Source: Anthoceros angustus
Taxonomy: Eukaryota > Streptophyta > Anthocerotopsida > Anthocerotales > Anthocerotaceae
Direction: 5' to 3'
DNA length: 64,000 nt
NCBI GenBank assembly: GCA_010909165.1
Contig: MU008168.1
Span: 310,001 to 374,000, forward strand
Under the pieces are notes generated by a model. That model searched no databases. It had not been told where the DNA came from and worked only from the letters and a program-made list of their open reading frames with translations. Of this stretch, positions 1-11,000 are shown in pieces. Position numbers and translations under genes: made by a program. Each line of letters begins with the position of its first letter. The first letter of the stretch is position 1.

Positions 1-1436
1 ATATTTATATATATTATATAAAATTTAGAATTATATATTTAATATATATTTTATATAAAATATAAGAATTCCGAATTTTTTATTTCCCAACTATTCCAAA
101 AATTAGAACTTATGTACAATGTAACTCATGGTTTTTCGGATTTTCAAGCGATAATACTTATGAGAAAAAACTTATTAGAGGGATGAGTATAGCTTATTCT
201 ACAAGATGTAACGACGTGCAACACTAGATATTTTTTTAGTATATAACATTAGATAAACTGCAAATTCTCATAAAAAAAAGACAAAGGATAAGGGAGCCCA
301 AAGATCCTTAACCTAAAACTAGAGTAATAAGGACGTACTTACCTACAAACCAATCATTCAATAATCAGTTTCTAAATTGTAAAAAGATGTGCAATGTCCA
401 AGTCCCCTTTGAAGAAGGTAAGCAACCCCTTTTTGCACTCTATTATGATTGTATCCACCTGAATCACAATTCAAAATGGATTCAAACTCAACGACGGACT
501 TCTGTAACTCGCTCTTGCAATAAACTTTCCCCTATGATACCAGAAGTGGCCTTTTTCTATAGAGATATTCTCGGTATTCATCAAAAATATTTACAAGTCC
601 GTTTAGAGCACACGCAAAAAAAGGGGGGGAGAAAACACCTACAAATCTAGCAACTCTATCAAAAGATGAACAACGCACGCCAAAAGTAATCCTGTCGAGG
701 CAGATTTGATGGGTGAGGGAAAGGAAGAATGGTGTGGGCTCAACCATATTTAGCGTGAGTGTGAATGCAAAACGTGAAAAAAACATATGTGAAACTTGGT
801 AAAGGTGCATTTGGTCAGCCTCATGTTCTATTCTGAATTGAAATAAGGTCTCACAATGAAAGGTGTCACAGGGAAACATATTGAAACAAGGTCTCACGAG
901 GAAAGGTCTCACAGGGGAAATCCATATGCCCCATGAGCGTCGATTCAGAGTCTAATTGTAATTCATTGTGTACTTACTAATGGTGCCGGTGGATTACAGG
1001 CTAGCTATTGCCATTTATATGTATCCTTTGAGGTTAACTCAATAGCTTTTGTGTTGTTTGCAATCACTTTTTGAACATAGTCTAGCAACAATCATAAGCT
1101 ATAGAACCGATTGAAAATTTTGAAAGGGCTCAAGATGAGCTTGCATATTATTAGGATGATAGTCTTCAAAATAAATTTTTAGATAATTTAGTGCTACAAG
1201 CGAGTGTCTCATATATATTCAAATTGGTATTATTCTTACGCATATCTCCCGCTTAATAGATAATATGTCCAGCTCGTTATTATGGTACCAATAGAGGATA
1301 AAATACAACCATGAGAGTTTTCAAGAAAAAAATACAACCCTAAAGTTAGCTATCATTAGTAAACCTTAACCTTTTCTCTTATACTTACCTATCTTTAATC
1401 ACCTCAATGCAATCTAAACTATTGATACCCCTATCT
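1..1436. other. AT-rich intergenic DNA
   Basis: No coding region can be supported here. Short open frames at 387-650 (+) and 532-912 (-) overlap each other on opposite strands, have no recognisable domain and lie in low-complexity AT-rich DNA. A short sequence containing aaggtctcac recurs at about 843-912. The last part (about 1300-1436) is presumably the 3' flank of the minus-strand gene that ends at 1437. Confidence 0.5.
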
Positions 1437-2261
1437 TTATGCTATGAACCCTGAGGGAGTCTTTTTTGCAAAAAAAGCATTTCCTCTTCTGTAAAATGTA
1501 TCCTTGACAATAGGCTTTCTAGCATGGGCTGGCTTAGCATAGTTATATGTCTCTACGCCTGTACCGTATTCCTCATATGCTGTTTTATAACCCCAACCAC
1601 TTTCTTTTTTAAGATGAATATTATTGTTATTGTAAGCTCCACGATGTGGGCAATAATACGTTTGTTTGTGACATCTATAACAATGCTCTGTAGTTGCTAA
1701 ACCAGCTCTACCTATATCATACAAATATTTAGGTCCATCAAATCGTGTTGGGACTCTATGCATATCAAAACTAACACCTTGGTCCTTTAGACGTTTAGCA
1801 TCCATTTCAATAGTTTTCTTTGCATGTTTTTCCTCAAGTAGCAATTGTTCACGATATTGGTTGGTCCTAAGTGTATTGCTAAATTCATCTCTTTTAGAGA
1901 AATCACTGGTCCAAAAGCCAAGCTTTTTATCTTGGCCAGAGTCAACATATCGACTTGATGAAAAGTAAGGATCTCCATCAGCAATCCAAGGATGAGCGTT
2001 CTCAAAAACTGTGTCATTAGTCTGAAATTGAATTGTTTCTGTAAGACATGTTCCTGAACCCCATTTTGCAGGTGTGGTCATAAATTGTTTTCCAATGAGT
2101 TGTGATGGTTTGGTTGGTTTGACCGGGTAAGGTAGAGGGTCATCTTCTGTACCAACATCAATATAGCTTGTAATCTCGAAAACATCTCGCAAAGCCCTTT
2201 CAGTGAGCAATCCATTATTGATGCTAAACCCATGCTTGTGGTTGAAAAAAGTATTAGACAT
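1437..2261 (-). CDS. Unrecognised 274-aa protein, possibly ciliary or sperm-related
   Basis: A single uninterrupted frame of 274 codons runs from ATG (2259-2261) to TAA (1437-1439). I do not recognise the family. The protein is rich in Tyr, Trp, His, Pro and Thr, has no signal peptide or membrane segment, and contains a central Lys/Glu-rich helical stretch (residues about 135-165). A Cys/His cluster, HCYRCHKQTYYCPHRGAYN, lies at about residues 195-215. Short Tyr/Trp/Pro motifs without globular-domain signatures are typical of ciliary microtubule-inner proteins, and plants with swimming sperm keep such genes, but this link is only an inference from composition. The frame is far longer than chance in DNA this AT-rich, which supports a real gene. 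The start has no upstream in-frame alternative. It is divergent from the DUF842 gene at 3043, with about 780 bp between. Confidence 0.6.
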   Translation of the reverse strand: MSNTFFNHKHGFSINNGLLTERALRDVFEITSYIDVGTEDDPLPYPVKPTKPSQLIGKQFMTTPAKWGSGTCLTETIQFQTNDTVFENAHPWIADGDPYFSSSRYVDSGQDKKLGFWTSDFSKRDEFSNTLRTNQYREQLLLEEKHAKKTIEMDAKRLKDQGVSFDMHRVPTRFDGPKYLYDIGRAGLATTEHCYRCHKQTYYCPHRGAYNNNNIHLKKESGWGYKTAYEEYGTGVETYNYAKPAHARKPIVKDTFYRRGNAFFAKKTPSGFIA

Positions 2262-3042
2262 CTTTGTTCAAATTTTGAGTCTAAATCAAATAATAAAAAT
2301 TATTGTACCTTGGATCTATCCAGATCATAAAGATTTTATTTCACAGATTTCACATGAGAAAAACACTATGGAACATAAAATCAAAAAACTAATTCATGCA
2401 TAACAAACACAATTGTAATCAATTTCCAGATGAATGGAGTTATATCAAAACTTAAGATCAGTTGGTAAATGACTTATTGTCACTAACTTCATTCAATCTT
2501 TTACTCCATCATAAGATAGCCTTATGCTTGATAATTTTTGACAAAAAATGTTTAGTTCAACCATCATTAAGATACAAGGACTAGCCATAAAATTTGAAGT
2601 CTCAAAGAATACTTGAATAATTCTCTCACAGCTTCACAACTATATTGGTTAATGAAAATATATATATATATATATACATATGTGAGAAAATTCTATGAGT
2701 TTGGTATCAAAAGATTTGGTTTGGTTATATACATAAGTGATGTATGGACAACAAACAAATAGATTGATCTATGTTAAATAAGATTGTTACAATCATAACA
2801 TACAATTCCGATTGGCTCCATGTATTTAGGACTAATACATAAACCGACTAATACATACACATGTTTTTTAACTTCACATAGTACAACATCTGCAATATTT
2901 GGATAGGCTCCTTGAATTTAGGACGCATTGACTTAATAGTACTTAAGGACACATTGACTCAGAACATTAATATTACTACATATGTGAATCTCACATATGT
3001 AGTACTATTAAAGCCATCTTCACTACCTTTAACCCGAAAAGG
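2262..3042. promoter_or_regulatory. Divergent intergenic region
   Basis: This AT-rich gap separates the start of the minus-strand gene (2261) from the plus-strand DUF842 gene (3043) and must hold both promoters. An alternating (ta)n tract lies at about 2658-2679. No individual promoter element can be assigned with confidence. Confidence 0.35.
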
Positions 3043-3812
3043 ATGTCGGAGTCATTACTCAATCTTTTGAATTCCATTAATAGCAATATCAATGATGCAA
3101 TGGTCGGTATACAAGACTATATTAGTTTTACAATTCAGGTGTGCATTTCATGTAATTGTTCGTAGTATTTCGTAAAGAGGCCCCTAAGTCCATAATTTTG
3201 TTTCCAAGTTTATGACCTGGCTTATGAGAAAATATAATTCACACACGAAAATAAAAAATAAAAATATTAACTATATATATATTAAAATGAAATGAATTGT
3301 GACAGAAATCATATTACAAATGTGGCTACAAATGTTGTTGTGATGACATGTCTACTCAACAGCAGCTACAAAGATGTTTAGATGATTGCAGTACACCTCT
3401 CCAAAAGGCGAACACTATTATTGATCATGAATTATCACGATTCCAGGCAAAACAACAACAACAATAATAATAATATACAATAAATGGCTAGGGAGTATAG
3501 AAAATAAAATTTCATAGAATCCCTAGACCTTAGTTTGATGTCTTTGTAGTGGAATCTGATGATGGTATTAGCCAATTTGACATTAAAATTTAAACGTGAT
3601 CAATAGCTGTGCAGGAACATTTACAACAAGGTCTAATGGCTTGTAAAGAACAAATAGAAGCCAAAAATATCATGAGTTTAGATGAAGGAAATAAAAACGC
3701 AGTAGATAGATGTATGGAAGGGTGTGCTCGAGAGCATATAAAAAGTATTCCAAATCTAGCAGCTACTATCAAGTGTGTCATCTCAAATGAGCAATTAGAT
3801 TTCTTTTGTTAA
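3043..3812 (+). CDS. FAM136A-like protein (DUF842), three exons
   Basis: Exons 3043-3138, 3306-3446 and 3615-3812 join in phase 0 to give 144 residues, close to the usual ~138 of the family. FAM136A/DUF842 proteins are small helical cysteine-motif proteins linked to mitochondria; their exact role is unsettled. The family layout is visible: an N-terminal helix (SLLNLLNSINSNINDAMVGI), then CX3C motifs CGYKC and CLDDC, then ELSRFQ matching the conserved EKFQ region, then CMEGC followed by a conserved H and IP. The first intron is GT-AG. The second has the donor CAG|GCAAAA, so it is a GC-AG intron unless a missed exon intervenes. The third CX3C motif of animal homologues keeps only one Cys here (MACKEQI). 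Codon use is very AT-rich, unlike the genes beyond 7 kb. Confidence 0.82.
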
Positions 3813-4735
3813 GAATAGTGTTTTTACTTTTGCATTAGGTTATAAGTATTTTGTTTTTGTATTGGTCGGTAACATATTAGAGCTTGATGAGATTATATAT
3901 TTTGGATTATCTTGTAACAAATATTTAGTTTTCTTTCTTCTGGTGCAAAGTTATCATACTAAACTTCCACATTAATTATCTTATTGTATGTGTGATGACA
4001 GAACTTTACTGCAAAATCATTGCAGAGATAATATAGAGCAATGAGTTGATCTATCTTATTTATTATGGAGATGGAAATTTTAACACTTCTATAGTCAATA
4101 GAGCAATGACTTGACCTATCTTATTTATGATCCAGATGAAAACTTCTACAGTTCTAGATTCACTAGAAGGTTTTGTAGGTATGTCAAACGCCAAAATTTT
4201 CACAAGTTGATGAAGTTCTCATCACATACCATAGTACTACGTTGAGAGGTTTTGGACGAAACTTGCTCCAAGACATAAAATTATTATGTTATATTACAAG
4301 CTTTGATGGATGATGAGCAATTTTCTTTTTTGTGTTCCTGGTGAAAGCTTTCACCATTGTAAGTATTATATACAAAATACAAGGCTACAAATTTTTTAGC
4401 TAGTAATAGTTGGATATCTTATCAATACTTTTTAAGAGTACATTTATGTAATGCTATTGGAATTAAAACACATAGAATGAAAGTATGGTAGTACATGTAG
4501 GGCATAATGTATATTCAAATCATGAGGGTATTGGTTCAAGTCGAACTTCGATTATAGTACAAGGAAGATTATGCCTTGAAAAGCTAATTAGCTTATTACA
4601 AAACAAAACTTGCTAATTTGTGCAAAAACTTGTTACATACTCTTCTCTGGTGCTCTTTCAGAAAAGATTTCCTATGTTGATCATAGTGATTATCAGTTTC
4701 CAATTGACACATAAGGCAAATTTGAAGAGCATTGT
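3813..4735. other. AT-rich intergenic DNA between convergent genes
   Basis: This gap separates two convergent genes. It contains two similar stretches (about 4040-4060 and 4098-4130, with gagcaatgag/cttgatctatcttattta) that look like a short diverged duplication. I see no further coding potential. Confidence 0.45.
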
Positions 4736-5982
4736 CTACGAAGAGGTAATAACCTGAATCAAATGTTCAAAACTTTCATGCATATTTCGAGCTGATTTTT
4801 CACTCTGCTGACGAAGAAAGTTTGAGTGTTCTAGTCTTGTCCTAAAAAACATATGTAAATTTTAATATATAATTTAATGTTATATCAATTTTAAACTAGA
4901 AATGAATATAGTTAAAGAAGGAAGAAGTCAAACTTATTTTCATCAAATACAACATAAAAGGTTTGCCTCACAAACCAATGATGTGCCACGTATAACATTA
5001 ACCTTAATGAGGTGACTTCTCCAATCAAAGTCTGAAATTTGTTTTTTAGCATTTCCAATTCTCTAGATTGATTGTTTATTTGCTTTTGATCTGAAATGTT
5101 GGATAGGAATATTTGTACCACTATCTTAAATATATTTTAATATTTTATAATTAAAGAAGTACTTACAAATTTGGATTTGATGCTCGGCAATATCTTTGCC
5201 TAAAACCAAGTCTTCAATAGCACTTAAGCTCATACCTAATGAAAGAAGAGCATACAATAAAGTTATGATATCTAAGCATAATTAATGAATCTAGAAAATT
5301 AACAAATTTTCTTACATGAACCTCTAACACTGACGCCCATATGCAAGCTCTCATTTAAAGAGGCATCCTTGTGCATCATTGTCTTTTCGGCAGATATTGG
5401 AATCATTTGTAATGTATACAATTCCAAATCCTCTATTGCCAAACCTAATGTCCTAGAACACTCTTCTCGTACTCTATTTATTGGAATCTCAACATATGAA
5501 GCCCTTCTTTTAGGTGTTGTTGGATTTGAAGTTTGTGTTGGGCTATCAGGACTTGAGATGGAAGCTCGCTTCTTGGTACCAGCTTGGAGTTGAACTTTAG
5601 TAGTTGGTGATAATTTCTCTTCTTTATATTCAACATATTCCCAATCAGTAGAATGATCAAGTTTTGTTGTAGTTGCTCCTTTTTTAGCTCTTTCTTCAAG
5701 TACGGTTCCATTTGATCGCTTACGTCTTCGAATTCCTTGAGTAAAAAAAAGTGTGTTCCCTTTTTCAACTTGTTGCCTCTTTTCAGGACTTGATGCCCTT
5801 CTTCTTCTAGGTGTTACCTTTTTGTCACCGGTAGTCTCCAACGAATTACTTTTCCACAAGTCATCACTAACAATAGAATCTGTTGGGTTGTGAATTGCAA
5901 ATGGAGTTTTGCAATCCTCTGCTTTGAGGTTATTTTCTAGAGAAACTATAGAAAAGCCAGGAGATAATATTGAAATATTCAT
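4736..5982 (-). CDS. Spliced coiled-coil protein, 319 aa, family not recognised
   Basis: Four exons join on the minus strand with correct GT-AG borders: 5982-5316, 5235-5167, 5120-5003 and 4841-4736, total 960 nt with stop TAG at 4736-4738. The N-terminal ~160 residues are basic and Ser/Thr/Pro-rich and include RRRR, KKR and SPEKR-type clusters that could be nuclear-localisation or phosphorylation sites. The remaining ~150 residues are predicted helical: heptad-like patterns run through SLSAIEDLVLGKDIAEHQ, QSRELEMLKNKFQTLIGEV and TRLEHSNFLRQQSEKSA. No enzyme motif is present. A basic disordered head followed by a coiled coil would suit a nuclear or meiotic-chromosome protein, but that is a guess. 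A further 5' exon upstream of 5982 cannot be excluded. Confidence 0.68.
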
Positions 5983-8000
5983 TTCATAAAAAATTCAGCT
6001 TTCCATATTTAATGCAGGAGTGTTTATCACACTATTTGAACTTAATCACTTGAACTAGTGTAACACACTTTCAACCTCAATGTATCAAGGTATGAGAAAC
6101 TTGAACACCTATCCATCTCTAACATCCTTTCGTAGAGGAACTATAAGAGGATTCAATTGAGCAATATACACGATAGCCCACCTGCAGATTAAAATTTTAA
6201 TTAAAAAATAATTCAACAAAATAATTATTGAATGAAACCACAAAACATTCCACTTGTGTAAAAGTCTTTGGTACTCACATAAACCAGAGCCAAAAACAAG
6301 CTAAATAGATGAGAGTTCGATGAAGCCTGTGAATATGCAAACAAAATATAATCATGCATCAATGATTCTTAGAGTACATCATTCTAAAGAAATTATCATA
6401 TGTGCTGCAACACACGCTGATATTGCAACTTACATGTTTTTTGCATGTCCTCTATCACAACACAGCTTCACACTTATTGAACTTACAAACCCAATCACAA
6501 AGAATGCAAGAGAGGACATTACAAAACCCATGACACAAAGGTCAATCTCAACTAAGTTATGACCTATAGACTTGGTGTTTCTTTGATCTAAAAAGACCAC
6601 CTATGTATTCACATGGTGCTATTACCTAGTCACTGTTTAGTTTACACCCTTTAAAAAATTATACTTTTAGTTTAATAAGTGAATAATTATTATATGATTA
6701 CTGATATTCATCATCTTAACTTGCATAGCATATGGACATCTAGAAGGGAGTAAATTAAACAGTTCATTCTCCCTTATAGACCATGCTTATATGTACCTCG
6801 AATACAAGACTAACAAGAAATAATTTTAACTAAGGTCTATATAAGTAGATAATTGTCAAAGTCTTTGAACTAGAAAAAAAAAACATATCACTTTTGTCCA
6901 TGCAAACATGGGCTCGAAGTTATGGTAAAGTGTCTGCGGATGGACTTGGACAGCAGCCGGGTGGAGCTGACTTGCATTTTCTGCCCTTTTTGGTAGGGAC
7001 GAGGTATGTCCGCGTCGACATTGCACATAATATATGTTCAATATTTCTTGGGAAAAAAAGGGTGAAAAAGTGGAAAAGGTGAAGAAGAAAGCGAATGGCA
7101 CGCACGGACCAATGTCGCCCCGTGCACATTTGTATTGCGAGCTGCCGGAGTGCAACGTCCGCTTCGTGCAATGCTGAAGCTGTCGGCATCACGCGGGGAG
7201 GCTCCAATTGCGGGGCGCGGGCTCCTGGGGGGACGTCTCGCACCTTGATTGCCCTCGTCTAGGAGCAGTCCAACCTGACCATACCTCCCGTCCGGCTCAT
7301 GCACCAGCCAGGCCAGGGACCAGGATCACGTTCCTCGCAGCAGCAGACTGGAGCGCGTCCGTGGAGCTGCAGCTCGGCTGGGATCCCGTCTTCCTCGTGA
7401 TCCCTATCGGGGAAGGCCCAAGTCCAGGAGCGGATGAGCCGGGGGAGTAATTTATTTCCAGCCCCGCGACATTGTCGTCCTCGCTGTGTGGAAGATCGAG
7501 CCTCGGTCCCGGAGCTGCGCCAGATCGTCGTCATTTTTGCTCATCGCAGACGAAAGGGGCTCGCCGCTCCCGGGCTGCATGGCCGGGACGTTGGAATTGC
7601 TGTGATTGTTGCGGACCGGCCGTCCGATTGGCCGGTGCGGGAGGAGCGGCCGGGATTCCGGCCTGGTGGAAGGAGAGGGTTTAGGGGCGACGTGAAGGTA
7701 AGCTGGCTCTCGTGCTGTCGCGTGGTGTTGCGTTTTTGGCTTCGCCGAGACTCAGTTGCGTGCATGGTGGATTAGGTCTTCGGTGATGAAATCCGGGAAT
7801 CTGAGCAGCGTGGACGATTGACGTTTTAGTGGTGGCTGTAACATCGCTCTGCGGGACGGGAGGAGTGTGTAGCTGGGATACATTCGTGGCGTTGTACTAT
7901 TTTTCGTGGCCGGGGCCAAAGTTTAAGTTATTTCAAAGCCTGGACGGAGCAAGCTGCATTGACCACATATTTATCCTTAGCGCGTGGTCAGGGGGTCGAT
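5983..8000. promoter_or_regulatory. Composition boundary and 5' region of the VAL gene
   Basis: The DNA is AT-rich up to about 6,880 and then becomes balanced to GC-rich within a few tens of bases. The GC-rich 7,000-8,000 part holds several overlapping open frames on both strands (for example 7434-7775 + and 7541-7765 -), which look like by-products of composition. The likely function is promoter plus 5' untranslated region, perhaps with a leader intron, of the VAL gene that starts at 8001. Confidence 0.4.
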
Positions 8001-11000
8001 ATGGAGTCCGCAGTTGGCAAGGAAAGAGTTTGCATGAATCGCAGGTGCAGCAGCACGTCCAGTTCGAACCGATGGAGGCCCGGATGGACGATGTCCACCG
8101 GGCAGGTTGCAGACCTTTGTAATGCCTGCGGGTAAGTATGCTAGTCTGCTGTAGCTCAACGCTGGCCGTGCACGTCGAGTAAAATATGCCGTGTGTGTTT
8201 TTTCTGTTGGTGTCAGGTTGGCCTTTGAGCAGTCCAGGTTCTGTGAAGCGTTTCACTCTGACGATGCTGGTTGGCGTACTTGCAACTCTTGTGACAAGGT
8301 GCGTGTTTGTTTTGTGAGTTCTCGGAGAAAGTGGCAATGGGGTACTAGATTATTTTTTTGAGACATGCAGTCGTGTCTAACTGCTTGTGTTATGGTTTCA
8401 GAGAATACACTGTGGGTGTGTTGCATCTCTGAAGTTGTATGCATGCCTAGATACTGGAGGCGTGGAGTGCAAGGGCTGTATTGAAAGTAAAGGCGTTAAT
8501 CAGACATTGGTACTAGTTCCTGACAGCCTCCTGCAACTTGTTGCAAATCTGAAGTCATTTGGCTGAGTATGTCCTGTGGATGGACACTTACTGACACGGC
8601 TCATTTTGTCTTGAAGCTGCAGCAGTCCCTTCACAACCTAAAACTCCTAGGCTCGTTTCAAGTATCAGAGCAGGGCACGTATACGCATGGGCAGCCTCCT
8701 GCGGATGAAGGTGATCATGAAAAAGGTCCTATTTACAAGCCGTGGCCTTCTAGCCACACAGCTGCATTTTTGGGAAGCATACGCAGAGATTTACGGATCA
8801 ATAAGAATGATATTGACCTTACAGGCGAAGGAGATCTGGTAGAATCTGCGGGTACTGGAATTAATCTTTCTAGAAGAAACCTAGGGCTGCGGGTTGGGGG
8901 TGCTTCACGAGATGTCCTCCGAGCGGATTTAGCTGTGGATGCAGAAGATGCTCTGGTTGCCGTGGCCTCAGATTTGTCACTACATGAAGACCTGAGGTAT
9001 GGTGCATCAGACTGTTCAAGGCATAGTGACTCATTTGAGAGGAATCGATCATCTGAGGAGTTTGATGGGATTACAATTGGTAGGAGCCTGAACCTAGTAA
9101 ATGACACGCCTGGAGCAGGCATAACCGAGTCCTCACTATTGGCTGTTGATGTGCACGGAAGGGATGCTGCCCGTGAAGCCACTCAGCAAACAGGTTCTTT
9201 TGATCTCTTGAGTACGGGGAGCCTAGGCCAATCTAATGGTGAGGCACAAGATGACTTGCGATTTCCAGGGGTCTTCCGATCAAGGCCCCGTCAAATAGCT
9301 CCTCGTCCATCAGGTCCACGTTTTGAAACGAGTCCTGGAGATGGGCAAGTTAGAGCAGCACGTCTGCCTGCTGAAGGAAGGGGACGTGCCCAACTCCTCC
9401 CCCGCTACTGGCCGCGCATTACTGATAAGGAGCTTCAGCAAATTTCTGGTGCTGGAGAGTATACTTCCTGTGTGTCTGTTTCAAGTTACTTCACTTACAC
9501 ATTCATTGACTTGTCAGCCATTTTGTTGTTCAATCTTCTGTGCCTGCATCTGCTAGCTGTTCGCTATGTCATAGGTGGTTTCTTTCCTGCCATACAGTGG
9601 AACGATGAATGTCTTTAATGATTCATAGCAACACAAAAACAGTTACACCGCTGTTTGAGAAGGTACTAAGTGCAAGCGATGCGGGCCGCATTGGAAGACT
9701 TGTCCTTCCGAAGGCATGTGCAGAGGCAAGTTGGTGTACCCAGTCCGCCTAATGAAACTTTTCTGAAACTTTTATAAGTTGTTTCATGTGCCTGCTCGTT
9801 TGAAATGCAGGCCTATTTCCCACAAATCTCCCAGCCAGAGGGGGTTCCGATGGAGATTCGAGATGTTAGCGGCAAGATTTGGAGCTTCCAGTTCCGGTTT
9901 TGGCCAAATAATAACAGCCGTATGTATGTTCTGGAAGGCGTCACACCCTGCATCCAGAATTTGCAGCTGCAAGCTGGTGATACAGGTAGGATTGTTATCA
10001 GGTAGTCTTCTGATAGCTTTAGAGTTGGTTCAGTTGCGTTGATACCAGAGACAAGTCCATGAACACCTTGGCATGTCCCGTCAAGACTCTAGAACCAGAG
10101 CGCATGACAAGGATACAGCCCTGGCGAGATCAGCATACACTGCAAACCCCTCTTAGTCCTTAATAGAGACAGTGAGATTGGATGAACTTTTAGAGGAGTA
10201 GTGAGACTGCACAAGGTCATATATAGAGTCGTCATGGAATGGCATTGTTGTAACTGACATGAGGCCTATGATTCAGTGACTTTCAGCAGAATGGAACCTG
10301 GTGGGAGGCTAGTTATGGGATATAGAAGATCTCCAACCTCTGCGGCATTCCTGCAGGTTAGTTCTGAACTGGACTCGGCTGAGAGGGTATTGGGAGAGTT
10401 TGGTTTGGCAAATCTTAGGATCTGTCAAGTCCTTGTAGTTGAAGTTTGGCCTGGCATCAAATTGTCTGCACTTATTTCATAGTGGGGTTATTGACTTGCA
10501 AGCCTTATAAGCTGTTTATGGTTGCAGGATCACATAAATCTGGGATATGCTGGGGGAGATGCAGCAGCTGCTTTTCCTCAGAGTCTTTCAGAAGGTCCTC
10601 CTGGGGCCCACGTGAATGCAAAAGCTCCTGAGGCTGTTTATAAGCCACCAAAAGTTGCAAAGAGCCAGGAAAGATCTCCAGAATCAGCAATGCTCCAGCA
10701 ATTGCTCATGGTTGATTGGAAGCGTGCCAGACCTCTGGGCTCTAAGACTAAGAGGCTTCGCATAGAGACCGAAGACTCCGTGCAGTTGAAGAGTAGCTGG
10801 GAAGAAGTCCAAGACCTGTTCAGACCACCTCCCTCTTGTGCCCCAAACATCGTCTCTATTGAAGGCCACGAGTTTGAAGAGTATGAGGTGAATGCTGTGC
10901 ATGAAACAGAAGTTCCCGTCACTCTGGTTTTTCGTCACAGTATAAAGCTGATGTGACTTTTATGTGTCCATGCCACAACTCGTACAGGAGCCTCCAGTTT

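Noticed and set aside
532-912. 126-codon open frame on the minus strand
   Set aside because: No family motif, overlapped by an opposite-strand frame, and contains low-complexity repeats of aaggtctcac.
1-6880. AT-rich islands as organelle DNA or giant-virus insertions
   Set aside because: The genes inside are nuclear types with spliceosomal introns (DUF842, ATL RING-H2). No organelle gene or viral hallmark gene is visible.
7434-7775. Upstream exon or independent gene before VAL
   Set aside because: Frames on both strands overlap in the GC-rich leader with no domain. The VAL protein starts normally at 8001 with the family N-terminus.
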